A stretch of DNA of 32,792 nt from Flavobacteriia bacterium (lineage in GTDB: Bacteria; Bacteroidota; Bacteroidia; Flavobacteriales; Weeksellaceae). Positions 17,323 to 24,719 of the stretch are shown one piece after another. The translations under genes were made by a program, and so were the position numbers. The notes beneath the pieces were generated by a model. It ran no database searches, was not told the DNA's origin, and saw nothing but the letters and a program-made list of their open reading frames with translations. The stretch covers positions 7,142-39,933 of the forward strand of contig JACFND010000023.1 of assembly GCA_019455045.1 (NCBI GenBank). Direction: 5' to 3'. Position 1 is the stretch's first letter. Every line of letters begins with the position of its first letter.

Positions 17323-18291
17323 ATGAATTTAATAAAGAAATATTTCAAACTTTCCAACTGGAAAAAGGTTCCGGGTATTTCGTGGCGTGCCGCAATGAAT
17401 TTTATAGACGACCATTGTTTCAAAATGAGCGCCGCACTCGCCTATTACACCATTTTTTCGATCGGTCCGCTGCTGCTGATTGTGATTTGGACACTCGGCT
17501 TCTTTTACGGCGAACATCTCGAAGGCAGCTCTGCCAAAGAGGAAGTGATGCAGGAAATGAGCGAAATGTTTGGCAGCCAGATCAGCGGTCTGATTCAGAC
17601 TGCGCTTGAAAACTTGAGTCTGGCAACCGATTCAAAAGTCGGAATCATAATCGGTTTGGGCACATTGGTTTTTACATCCACAACCGTTTTTGTTGAAATT
17701 CAGGATTCGATCAACATCATTTGGGGCATCAAACCAAAGCCAAAAAAGAACTGGCTGAAATTTATACTCAACCGGCTGACTTCGCTGTCGATGATCCTCG
17801 GTTTGGGTTTTCTGCTGATTGCTTCACTGCTGATCAATTCAATCATTTTGGTGCTGATGAATTATTTCAACCAGATCATTCCCGGCATTTCAAACCAAAT
17901 GCTTGACAACATCAATTCGGGGCTGACCTTTGTGATCATCACACTGATATTCGGATTTATTTTCAAATTTCTGCCCGATGCAAAAGTCAGAAAAAGAGAC
18001 ATCATCGGCGGTGCTCTGTTTACATCAATACTGTTTATGATCGGCCGTTACGGAATTTCAATCTATCTGCAGCAAAATGCAACTGCCAGTGCGTTTGGTG
18101 CTGCCGGTGCAATCATACTGCTGCTTCTTTGGGTTTATTATTCGGCTGCGATTCTTTATTACGGTGCGGAATTCACAAAGGAACATTCAAAGGTTTTTGG
18201 CAACGGAATCATACCGACCAGTTATGCGGTCAAAATCAATCTTTCGGAAATTGCGACTCAGGAAGATTCAAACAAAAAAGCCGAAGATTGA
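17323..18291 (+). CDS. YihY/BrkB-family inner-membrane protein
   Basis: A 322-aa integral membrane protein with six hydrophobic segments. The YihY/virulence-factor-BrkB (formerly wrongly RNase BN) hallmark is near the N-terminus: KMSAALAYYTIFSIGPLLL. The family-typical LPDAKVRKRDIIGGALFTS sits between TM4 and TM5, and FGAAGAIILLLLWVYYSA forms the last TM with YGAEFT. The function is unresolved: it has been proposed to act in envelope homeostasis, and E. coli YihY is in a group with possible anionic-lipid transport roles. The C-terminus is a short charged cytoplasmic tail. A perfect -7 box lies 7 bases upstream of the ATG. Its stop codon is inside the hairpin shared with fabI. Confidence 0.93.
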   Translation: MNLIKKYFKLSNWKKVPGISWRAAMNFIDDHCFKMSAALAYYTIFSIGPLLLIVIWTLGFFYGEHLEGSSAKEEVMQEMSEMFGSQISGLIQTALENLSLATDSKVGIIIGLGTLVFTSTTVFVEIQDSINIIWGIKPKPKKNWLKFILNRLTSLSMILGLGFLLIASLLINSIILVLMNYFNQIIPGISNQMLDNINSGLTFVIITLIFGFIFKFLPDAKVRKRDIIGGALFTSILFMIGRYGISIYLQQNATASAFGAAGAIILLLLWVYYSAAILYYGAEFTKEHSKVFGNGIIPTSYAVKINLSEIATQEDSNKKAED

Positions 18292-18303
18292 ACTCCGGCT
18301 TTT
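18276..18303. terminator. Bidirectional terminator overlapping the YihY stop codon
   Basis: AAAAGCCG (18276-18283) pairs with CGGCTTTT (18296-18303). The YihY TGA (18289-18291) is in the loop, and the fabI stop is 20 bases away on the other strand. Confidence 0.8.
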
Positions 18304-18322
18304 GAATATTAAATCTAATTTT

Positions 18323-19129
18323 TTACAAAAATTTATCTGCAACTTCCTGTGAAATCCCGGTGGTTGAATAACCGCCATCGTGGAACAGATTCTGCATGGT
18401 CACCTTTCTGGTCAGATCAGAGAACATGGTCACCACATAGCTCGCGCATTCATCTGCAGTAGCATTGCCAAGCGGCGACATTTCATCTGCAAATCTCAAA
18501 AAGCCCGAAAAACCTTTGACACCCTGACCGGCTGTAGTCGGCGTAGGCGATTGCGAAATCGTGTTGACTCTCACATTTTTTTCTTTTCCCCAGAAATAAC
18601 CGAAATTTCGGGTGATTGATTCCAGATATGCTTTGTTGTCTGCCATATCCGAATAATCGGGAAATACTCTTTGTGCAGCGATATAGGTCAGCGCAACGAT
18701 GCTGCCCCATTCGTTCATCGCGTCTTTGTCCCAGGCGGTTTTCATCACTTTGTGAAATGAAACCGAAGAGATATCCCAACCTTTTTCAAGATAACCGTAA
18801 TCCAAATCGGTATAATGTCTGCCTTTTCTCACATTGATGCTCATTCCGATCGAATGCAGTACAAAGTCGAGCTTTCCAAATTTTTCCAATGCACGGTCAA
18901 ACAGATTTGAAAGATCCTCCATTGAAGTTGCATCGGCACCGATGATTTCAGAACCGGTTTCTTCTGCCAATTGGTTCAAAGTTCCCATTCTCAGGGCAAC
19001 AGGCGCATTTGACAAAATGAATTCACCGCCTTCTTCATGACATTTCTTTGCGGTTTTCCAGGCGATCGAATGTTCGTCGAGCGCACCGAAAATAATACCC
19101 TTCTTTCCTTTCAATAATCCGTATGACAT
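18323..19129 (-). CDS. fabI: Enoyl-[acyl-carrier-protein] reductase (NADH)
   Basis: A 268-aa short-chain dehydrogenase-fold enzyme that reduces enoyl-ACP in the last step of each fatty-acid elongation cycle, and the target class of triclosan-type inhibitors. The N-terminal nucleotide-binding loop is KGIIFGALDEHSIAW, with LHSIGMS after it. The FabI-type catalytic Tyr-x6-Lys is Y159 and K166 in DYSDMADNKAYLES. The substrate-loop segment is ISQSPTPTTAGQGVKGF, and the C-terminus GYSTTGISQEV is typical of the family. With accD upstream in the window it belongs to type II fatty-acid synthesis. The promoter is probably TAATTTTG at 19161-19154 with TTG 21 bases upstream, giving a short leader of about 20 nt. 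Confidence 0.97.
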   Translation of the reverse strand: MSYGLLKGKKGIIFGALDEHSIAWKTAKKCHEEGGEFILSNAPVALRMGTLNQLAEETGSEIIGADATSMEDLSNLFDRALEKFGKLDFVLHSIGMSINVRKGRHYTDLDYGYLEKGWDISSVSFHKVMKTAWDKDAMNEWGSIVALTYIAAQRVFPDYSDMADNKAYLESITRNFGYFWGKEKNVRVNTISQSPTPTTAGQGVKGFSGFLRFADEMSPLGNATADECASYVVTMFSDLTRKVTMQNLFHDGGYSTTGISQEVADKFL

Positions 19130-19153
19130 AGTATTTCGATTTTAATTAATTAT

Positions 19154-19161
19154 CAAAATTA
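19154..19161 (-). promoter_or_regulatory. -7 box of fabI
   Basis: The minus strand reads TAATTTTG, a perfect TAnnTTTG, 24 bases before the ATG. TTG lies 21 bases upstream. Confidence 0.55.
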
Positions 19162-19228
19162 AACTATTTTGGCGGATGTTGCCAATTGAAAATCTCAAGT
19201 TTTTAACAAATGTCTGAAAGAAAGCGGA

Positions 19229-19756
19229 TTATTTTTTTGATTTCAATTTTGAATTCAGCAGATTTTCCAATTCCAAAGGATCCGAATCAAGAAGCGAACA
19301 CCAGATGATCAGCGGTGTGCCGTAAAGATTCAGGTTCTGTTCGGCGACTTTGAGAAAGACCGGGCTTTGAATTTTTTGAAGATATTTTTGTGACTGATCG
19401 GTTTCAATCAGAATTAAATTTGAATTTGTGACCAATATCCTTTTGAATCCTTTGATGTCCTGCCATTCGATCAGACCAAAACGATATGCGTTTGAGCTGT
19501 CGGTCAGACCTTCATCGTCAATCAGCAGACCCAGATTTTTATTGGTCAGTTTTCTGTAGGAATAAGTCAGTGCCAATCCGAAGAAAAGCAGCCCCAAAAT
19601 TCCAAAAGCCAAAATCACGATTTTACTGCTGATGATCTTTGACAAAAACAGATTGGGCAGAGTTACAAACAAAAGACTCAGTATAAAAAAGATAAGACTG
19701 ATGACCACAAGCCGTATGAATTTTCGTTTTTTAAGTCTGATCAGGGTCGGTTGCAT
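19229..19756 (-). CDS. STM3941-like two-TM protein with a PH-like domain
   Basis: A 175-aa protein. A basic N-terminus (RLKKRKFIR) precedes two hydrophobic segments, about residues 15-35 and 44-64. A soluble domain follows with NLGLLIDDEGLTDSSNAY and FGLIEWQDIKGFKRI, which resemble the STM3941 family of small PH-like membrane proteins. The function is unknown. It is the last gene of a minus-strand cluster and starts 3 bases after the stop of the YopX-like gene, so cotranslation or coupling is likely. No terminator was found after it before fabI's upstream region. Confidence 0.72.
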   Translation of the reverse strand: MQPTLIRLKKRKFIRLVVISLIFFILSLLFVTLPNLFLSKIISSKIVILAFGILGLLFFGLALTYSYRKLTNKNLGLLIDDEGLTDSSNAYRFGLIEWQDIKGFKRILVTNSNLILIETDQSQKYLQKIQSPVFLKVAEQNLNLYGTPLIIWCSLLDSDPLELENLLNSKLKSKK

Positions 19757-19759
19757 ATT

Positions 19760-20158
19760 TTAATGTTTATGAATGATATCTTCCAATTCGGGATGATTGA
19801 ACAAATGCGAATAAATCTCCATTTTTTCGGATTGAAACAGACAGAGTCCGTTGACAAAAAGCTGGGTAAAATGTTTGCTTTTCAGATCGAGGATTCCAAA
19901 AATACCGGATTCAGGATTTTTTGAAATCACTCCTTTTCGCATTTGTGCTTCTGCGTTCAGCCTGTAATTGACCAGATCATTTTCATAAACATCGCGATGA
20001 AATTTATCCTGAAAACCGACATAAAGATCGACTTTGTCATAATTCGGCTTTCCTCTCATCCACCACAAACCTTCCCTTCCTCTGAACAGCAGTCCGTCTT
20101 CGGTTTCCTCAGCATAACCGATAATCCTTCGGTTCAGTCTCAATCTGTATTTATTCAT
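19760..20158 (-). CDS. Small cytoplasmic protein, weakly YopX-like
   Basis: A 132-aa protein from the ATG at 20158 (MNKYRLRLNRRIIGYAEET). That ATG overlaps the upstream stop codon region by 8 bases; an ATG three codons earlier (20167) is possible. The segment LYVGFQDKFHRDVYENDLV resembles the YopX motif (TGL-D-NG-IYEGDIV), a fold common in phage and mobile genes, and it is followed by small beta-type segments. No catalytic residues are obvious. There are no other phage genes near, so a domesticated or stand-alone copy is likely if the match is real. It is coupled to the genes on both sides. Confidence 0.6.
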   Translation of the reverse strand: MNKYRLRLNRRIIGYAEETEDGLLFRGREGLWWMRGKPNYDKVDLYVGFQDKFHRDVYENDLVNYRLNAEAQMRKGVISKNPESGIFGILDLKSKHFTQLFVNGLCLFQSEKMEIYSHLFNHPELEDIIHKH

Positions 20159-20831
20159 CTGCACCATCTTTCACCAATATATAAATTCTAAAATGCACAA
20201 AACGACTTCCGCCGGTTTCAGCCATCTGTATCCAGTACCAGTCATTTTCTTTTGAAATGATTTCGTAATGATACTGATCCCCTTCTCTACTGTACGCTTT
20301 TTTCTCCAAATTATTGCTTTCGACAAATGTTAAAGTGAATTTATTGCGGTCATCCCACTGCATCAGATTTTTTGAATAAGTTCTGTCTTCAAAAAACTCA
20401 AACCACAAACCGTTGTCGATAATCAGATAAGTGGGTTCATTATTAAATAGATAATAAAAATACTTTTCGTCTTTAAACTCCTGCAATTCTTTGTCAGAAA
20501 TCACGCTTTTCTGAAGTTTGTCAAAAAACCTGATTTCCTCTGAGTCCATAGGGTTAATGCGGTCTAACAATTGTTTGAATTCAGGGCATTCTTTCTGCAT
20601 TCTGATTGAAATCGAATAACCGACAGAATCCCGTTTTTCTTCCGGCCATTTGTCCAAATAAGGCATGACCACCTTTTCATAGGCCTCCTGAAGCACGATG
20701 GTATCTGCCTTTTCTGTTTTTTGTTTGAATTCATTGCAGAGATCTTTGTACATCTTTTCTTCCAACGGATTATTTTGTCCAAAGGTGAAAAATGACAGCA
20801 AAACAGCAGAAATTAAAACAATCGTCTTCAT
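20151..20831 (-). CDS. Secreted protein of unknown function
   Basis: A 226-aa protein from the ATG at 20831, which gives a clean Sec signal (MKTIVLISAVLLSFFTFGQ). A longer frame beginning at 20876 would add 15 residues before it with no signal-like features and is rejected. The mature part is acidic and helical in its first half (LEEKMYKDLCNEFKQKTEKA, then KWPEEKRDSVGYSI). A beta-rich half follows with many aromatics (NDWYWIQMAETGGSRFVHF). I do not recognise the family. It is probably periplasmic. It lies 52 bases after the LamG/T9SS gene and overlaps the next gene, so it is likely the second gene of a four-gene transcript. Confidence 0.65.
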   Translation of the reverse strand: MKTIVLISAVLLSFFTFGQNNPLEEKMYKDLCNEFKQKTEKADTIVLQEAYEKVVMPYLDKWPEEKRDSVGYSISIRMQKECPEFKQLLDRINPMDSEEIRFFDKLQKSVISDKELQEFKDEKYFYYLFNNEPTYLIIDNGLWFEFFEDRTYSKNLMQWDDRNKFTLTFVESNNLEKKAYSREGDQYHYEIISKENDWYWIQMAETGGSRFVHFRIYILVKDGADE

Positions 20832-20883
20832 CCCATGATTTTGGGTAAATATATAGCAACCGAGCTTTTCAGACAAAAGACAA

Positions 20884-21861
20884 TTATCTTTTTATGAATT
20901 TTTTGGAAATTACTTTTTTGCCTGAATTGATTTTAACAAGATAAGTACCCGGATTCAGATGGCTCACATTGATCAGGTTGCCGGCTTTGTTCTGATTCAT
21001 CACCAGCTGACCCGAATGATTAAAAATCTGAACCGATTCAATTTTGCTGTTGAAATTGTGAATGGTCAAAATATCTTTAACAGGATTCGGGCTCAGAATA
21101 AAATCTTCGGTTTCTGTATCGGCGGTTGACATATCAGGCACTTCAGTACACAGAAAACCGATTTCTTCTTCTGTGATTTCTCTGTCCCAATAATAAAAAT
21201 CATCAAGAGAACCTTTGAAATATTTTAAGCCTTCGTTTGTATTTCTTCGTCCTTTTCCCAAAAGTCCGGGCAAATCCGAATACACAAGTTCATTTCCTTC
21301 TCCCACATATTCTCCGCCGTAATCTTTGCAGTCCACATAAATCTTCATATCCTGCGGTCCGCTGACAACCAGAGCAATATGATGCCAAACACCTTCAGTC
21401 ATAATCATATCTGACAAAAGCGTTCTTCTTGTGGAAGGATTAAAAAAGTAAGTGCCGTCACCATAGTTGACACAATATTTTCCGGTGGCCATTTCGGTAT
21501 TAAAATACACTCCGGCGCTTCTGTCCGGTTCAAATGAAGTGCTCAACAGATAAGTATAATTGCCGTCAAAAACATCATAATTCACCCAAAATGAAAAGGA
21601 AACCGGAAGTAAGGGTTTTAATTCCTGAACATTTGGGAAAAGCATATAACTGTCAACTCCGTTAAAATATAAGGCCGAATCCTGTCTGCCAAAACGGTCC
21701 TCAACGAATACCGCTCCAAAATTTTCTCCATCAAATCCGTTACCGCTGTTGTCAAGAAAGTTTGAATTAAATTTATAATGAAGAAGAAGATTTTCCTGAG
21801 TATCCTGTCCAAAGACCAATGAGCAGAAAAGAATCACGATAATTGCAGAAATATGTTTCAT
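20884..21861 (-). CDS. LamG-domain protein with T9SS type A sorting domain
   Basis: A 325-aa secreted protein from the ATG at 21861. The signal peptide is MKHISAIIVILFCSLVFG. Residues from about 27 to 240 form a LamG/concanavalin-like jellyroll (LLLHYKFNSNFLDNSGNGFD, then GVWHHIALVVSGPQDMKIYV, ending KYFKGSLDDFYYWDREITEE). The C-terminal 75 residues are a type IX secretion sorting domain: FILSPNPVKDILTI and GTYLVKINSGKKVISKKFIKR. The protein should pass the outer membrane by T9SS and be released or surface-bound. LamG folds often bind glycans, but the ligand is unknown. The promoter is probably TAAATTTG at 21892-21885, interleaved with that of the divergent glycosyltransferase. It heads the minus-strand cluster. 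Confidence 0.9.
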   Translation of the reverse strand: MKHISAIIVILFCSLVFGQDTQENLLLHYKFNSNFLDNSGNGFDGENFGAVFVEDRFGRQDSALYFNGVDSYMLFPNVQELKPLLPVSFSFWVNYDVFDGNYTYLLSTSFEPDRSAGVYFNTEMATGKYCVNYGDGTYFFNPSTRRTLLSDMIMTEGVWHHIALVVSGPQDMKIYVDCKDYGGEYVGEGNELVYSDLPGLLGKGRRNTNEGLKYFKGSLDDFYYWDREITEEEIGFLCTEVPDMSTADTETEDFILSPNPVKDILTIHNFNSKIESVQIFNHSGQLVMNQNKAGNLINVSHLNPGTYLVKINSGKKVISKKFIKR

Positions 21862-21869
21862 TAGAGTTG

Positions 21870-21877
21870 TATTTTTG
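21870..21877 (+). promoter_or_regulatory. -7 box upstream of the glycosyltransferase, on top of its only upstream start codon
   Basis: TATTTTTG is a perfect TAnnTTTG. Its last three bases are the TTG used as the open-frame start at 21875. Confidence 0.45.
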
Positions 21878-22771
21878 TTCCTTTCAAATTTAGAAATTAT
21901 AGGCAATCAAAAAAAATATAATGTTGTTATACCGGTGCGCAATGAAGAATTGTATATCGGTCAGATGCTTGATTCGATTATCAATCAAACCCAAATTCCT
22001 TCCGGAGTATTTGTTGTTAACGACAATTCAACCGACAAAACCGCAGAGATTATAAATTCATATTCAAAAAAATATCCGTTTATCCATTATGTCGATTCTG
22101 GGAGCAAAGCCAATACGCATGAACCCGGCAGCAAGATTATAAATGCATTTTACAAAGGTTTTGAAGCAATGACCGATGATTGGGACATCATCTTTAAATT
22201 GGATGGAGATCTGTTACTGCCGTCAAATTATTTTGAAAAAATCATTGCAGCTTTTGAGGTTGATGATAAAGTGGGAATTGCAGGCGGAGTAATTTATATC
22301 AAAAAATATGGCGAATGGACTTTTGAAGATGTAAAGAATAAAAATCTGATTCGGGGTGCATTAAAATCATACACCAAAGAATGTTTTGAAAAAATCGGTG
22401 GAATCAGACGCACCATCGGTTGGGATACGCTGGATGAAATGATTGCACAATATCATGGTTTTAAAATTAAAGTGCTGCCCGATCTTGTGGTGAAACTTCA
22501 AAAACCGACCGGAACCGACTATAAAAAAATTCATGCCCAAAAAACGGGTCAGGGATTCTACAAAATGGACTACGGTCTGCTCATCAGTCTGATTGCGGCG
22601 GCAAAAGACAGTTGGAAAAAAAGAAAAATTTCGGTCTTCTTTTCAATCATGAACGGTTACTTCAAATCAGCATTGAATTCTGATTCAAAAGCAGTTACGA
22701 CAGAAGAAGGCAGATATATTCGAAAGCTGCGCCGGCAGGGAATCCTGGGTCGTCTGAGATTAAAAAAATAA
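21875..22771 (+). CDS. Family 2 glycosyltransferase, start uncertain
   Basis: A 298-codon frame. GT2 (GT-A fold) features are clear: YNVVIPVRNEELYIGQMLDS (nucleotide-sugar fold), VVNDNSTDKTAEI, the metal-binding region IIFKLDGDLLLP (DGD in place of DxD), and RRTIGWDTLDEM with an acidic residue in the acceptor region. These enzymes move sugars from nucleotide donors to lipid, polysaccharide or protein acceptors; the acceptor is unknown. No TM segment is obvious. The frame opens only with a TTG at 21875, which overlaps a perfect -7 box, and no in-frame ATG precedes the GT2 fold. The true start is therefore unclear (a non-AUG codon such as ATT/ATA, or a lost start). It is divergent from the LamG gene. 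Confidence 0.88.
   Translation: MFLSNLEIIGNQKKYNVVIPVRNEELYIGQMLDSIINQTQIPSGVFVVNDNSTDKTAEIINSYSKKYPFIHYVDSGSKANTHEPGSKIINAFYKGFEAMTDDWDIIFKLDGDLLLPSNYFEKIIAAFEVDDKVGIAGGVIYIKKYGEWTFEDVKNKNLIRGALKSYTKECFEKIGGIRRTIGWDTLDEMIAQYHGFKIKVLPDLVVKLQKPTGTDYKKIHAQKTGQGFYKMDYGLLISLIAAAKDSWKKRKISVFFSIMNGYFKSALNSDSKAVTTEEGRYIRKLRRQGILGRLRLKK
21885..21892 (-). promoter_or_regulatory. -7 box of the LamG/T9SS gene cluster
   Basis: The minus strand reads TAAATTTG, a perfect TAnnTTTG, 23 bases before the LamG ATG at 21861. It is interleaved with the plus-strand box at 21870-21877. Confidence 0.55.
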
Positions 22772-23140
22772 TTTCTCAAATCCGCACAATAAACATCGGT
22801 ACGTTTTCGTTAAGGAAGCAAAGGGAGTTGTTCTCATATTAGTATTTTTAGCTTTTTGGGTGTTGTTCCTGCTTTGGAAGGAGGTTTTCAACAAAGGTCA
22901 TAGAAGAATGGCAGGCAGGAAGAACACCCGGGAAGCGTCAACCCGCTCCCAAATCCAATTATTAATTCCTTGTTAAACTTTAAGAAATCGAAACCGTTGA
23001 ATGCGGAATTTGTTTTCTTTGTATTGAAATCAATTAATCCAATCTGAATTGAACAGACTGTTTTTGACCGAAAACAAATTATATCATCCAAATACAGAGA
23101 TTGACAAAAACGGGTGTGCCATCCTTCAAATTTCACAAAA
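22772..23140. other. 369-base intergenic region with a long imperfect inverted repeat
   Basis: No convincing gene is present. GGGTGTTGTTCCTGC (22858-22872) is a 14-of-15 inverted match to GCAGGAAGAACACCC (22915-22929), with GGGAG (22823-22827) and CTCCC (22946-22950) further out. A 69-codon stop-free stretch (22767-22973, plus strand) covers it and would encode a hydrophobic segment GVVLILVFLAFWVLFLLW, but it has no start codon except an internal ATG. It could be a structured RNA, a leader element or a gene remnant. The rest is AT-rich and without features that I can see. Confidence 0.5.
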
Positions 23141-23944
23141 ATGAGGATGCTGTTGTTTTTGATTCTGTCGATCAGTTTCTGGTCGGTTGCGGTTGCGCAG
23201 GAAAAACTGATCAACGGCCGGATCATCATCGATATTGAAAATGAATCTGCAGACGGAATCTATATCACCAATTCAAGAACCGGGATCACCGCAGTCACCG
23301 ATCTGACCGGGAGTTTCACGCTTCATGCACAGGAAGGTGACGAACTGCTGATTCGTTCCTATGTATATGAATCCAGAAAATTTATACTCGGAAAAAATGT
23401 GTTCAACAGCAAGCTGGTCACAATTCATCTCAATCTTCAGCCGATTATACTCGATGAAGCCGTCCTTACCCAGAAACTGACCGGCTATCTCGACATTGAT
23501 GCAAAATATGATCCGTCAAAAGATAAAATTGCAAAACTGTACAAAGATCTGGGCTTTGATCCTGATGCCGGAAAAGTTCGTGATTCCACCGCGATGATGC
23601 CCTGGAACCAGTATGAACCTTTCAAACTGAATGTGGAAGGAATCTTTGGTGCAATTACCGGCGACAACCGAAGAAAACGGAATCTGTATGAGTTTGAAGA
23701 CAAGGAAGAAAGAATTCAAAACATAAAGGATTATTTTGGAGACAATTATTTTACTGAAGATCTGAAAATTCCAAAAGAGAAAATCAGGGATTTTGTGTTT
23801 TTCGCGTTTGAAACCACTACTATTCCGGATCATTATGTACGCGGAAATTATCTGAGCATCATGCTTGAGCTGGGCAAAAGCTCAAAGGTGTATCTGAACC
23901 GGCTCAATTTTAGAAGACAGTCACCGGCAGCTCAGTCGAAATAA
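23141..23944 (+). CDS. Secreted protein with a carboxypeptidase-regulatory-like domain
   Basis: A 267-aa protein from the ATG at 23141 (MRMLLFLILSISFWSVAVAQ), a clear Sec signal. An upstream GTG at 23114 is less likely because it precedes the signal peptide. Residues about 24-95 form a CarboxypepD_reg-like beta-sandwich (INGRIIIDIENESADGIYI, then GITAVTDLTGSFTLHAQEGD), the module found before SusC/TonB receptors or alone in secreted Bacteroidota proteins. The remaining 170 residues are helical, charged, and not recognised. There is no TonB barrel, so it is not a SusC receptor. It is probably periplasmic. Its 3' end overlaps the stop region of the convergent DUF6150 gene by 13 bases. Confidence 0.8.
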   Translation: MRMLLFLILSISFWSVAVAQEKLINGRIIIDIENESADGIYITNSRTGITAVTDLTGSFTLHAQEGDELLIRSYVYESRKFILGKNVFNSKLVTIHLNLQPIILDEAVLTQKLTGYLDIDAKYDPSKDKIAKLYKDLGFDPDAGKVRDSTAMMPWNQYEPFKLNVEGIFGAITGDNRRKRNLYEFEDKEERIQNIKDYFGDNYFTEDLKIPKEKIRDFVFFAFETTTIPDHYVRGNYLSIMLELGKSSKVYLNRLNFRRQSPAAQSK

Positions 23945-24267
23945 TATCTTTTTGAAGTGTTTTTCCAGCCGGCATCACTTTTCCAGTCTGAGAAATAGAT
24001 AATCACATCCGCATCTGATTTCCATTCTGTAAAATAAATTACTTTTTTGGCGTCCGATTTCCATTCGGTAAAAAACCATACACCCGCATTTTTGTCCGCA
24101 TCGCTCTTCCATTCGGTTTTGTAAACCACCAGATCTGCATCGCTTTTCCAGTCAGAAACATAGACAACTACATCTGCATCCGATTTCCATTTGGTGGAAT
24201 AAACCACCTGAGAATTGGCAAAAGCAAAGAAAGTCAGCAGCATAAACAGACTTAAGAATTTTTTCAT
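23932..24267 (-). CDS. DUF6150-type six-repeat secreted protein
   Basis: A 111-aa protein with a Sec signal (MKKFLSLFMLLTFFAFANSQ) and six tandem units of about 13 residues with the consensus [VI]Y.[ST][DE]WKSDAD[VL]., for example VYVSDWKSDADLV. The last unit ends DAGWKNTSKRYYFD. The strict register of Tyr/Trp and Asp suggests a small beta-solenoid or repeat sheet outside the cytoplasm; function is unknown. It is a paralogue of the frameshifted gene at 404-735, which has the same plan but uses Y-x-SQAD instead of W-KSDAD. A perfect -7 box (24289-24282) lies 14 bases upstream of the ATG. It overlaps the convergent gene by 13 bases. Confidence 0.88.
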   Translation of the reverse strand: MKKFLSLFMLLTFFAFANSQVVYSTKWKSDADVVVYVSDWKSDADLVVYKTEWKSDADKNAGVWFFTEWKSDAKKVIYFTEWKSDADVIIYFSDWKSDAGWKNTSKRYYFD

Positions 24268-24281
24268 GGCAGAAATTTTAT

Positions 24282-24289
24282 CAAATTTA
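24282..24289 (-). promoter_or_regulatory. -7 box of the intact DUF6150 gene
   Basis: The minus strand reads TAAATTTG, a perfect TAnnTTTG, ending 14 bases before the ATG at 24267. The leader would be very short. Confidence 0.55.
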
Positions 24290-24392
24290 ACATAAAATGC
24301 AGATTGTTAAAAAATTATTCCAAAAAACACTGAAAACAAATGATTTGCAGGATTGGGCATAATTTTTTATTTTTAGTCAAATTATCAGTATT

Positions 24393-24719
24393 ATGTTTGA
24401 ATTGTATAAAGACAAAGCGGGTGAATTCCGCTTCAGACTGAAAGCAAAAAACGGCCAGAACATTTTGGCAAGTGAAGGTTACACCCAGAAATCAAGCTGT
24501 GTAAACGGAATTGAATCGGTGAAAAAGAATGCTCAAAATGAAGCAAATTTTGAACTGAAACAGTCAAACAGCGGAAAGTGGATGTTTAATCTGAAGGCTT
24601 CAAACGGTCAGGTAGTCGGCACCAGCCAGATGTATGCCGATCAGTCGGGTGCAAAAAACGGAATCCAGTCTGTGATGACCAATGCGCCGGATGCAGAAAT
24701 TACAGAGCTGGAGGATTAA
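24393..24719 (+). CDS. YegP-like DUF1508 tandem-repeat protein
   Basis: A 108-aa cytoplasmic protein made of two DUF1508 repeats: the first FRFRLKAKNGQNILASEGYT with NGIESVKKNA, the second WMFNLKASNGQVVGTSQMY with NGIQSVMTNA. The family (E. coli YegP and relatives) has a beta-sandwich fold of unknown function. The length matches two-repeat members. There is no signal or TM segment. A TATTTTTA box lies about 20 bases upstream. Its stop codon shares the bases TTAA with the stop of the convergent amino-acid symporter gene (4-base overlap). Confidence 0.93.
   Translation: MFELYKDKAGEFRFRLKAKNGQNILASEGYTQKSSCVNGIESVKKNAQNEANFELKQSNSGKWMFNLKASNGQVVGTSQMYADQSGAKNGIQSVMTNAPDAEITELED

Noticed and set aside
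22888..23229. A 113-codon minus-strand frame
   Set aside because: It covers the structured intergenic stretch and the signal peptide of the plus-strand gene at 23141; it has no recognisable domain.
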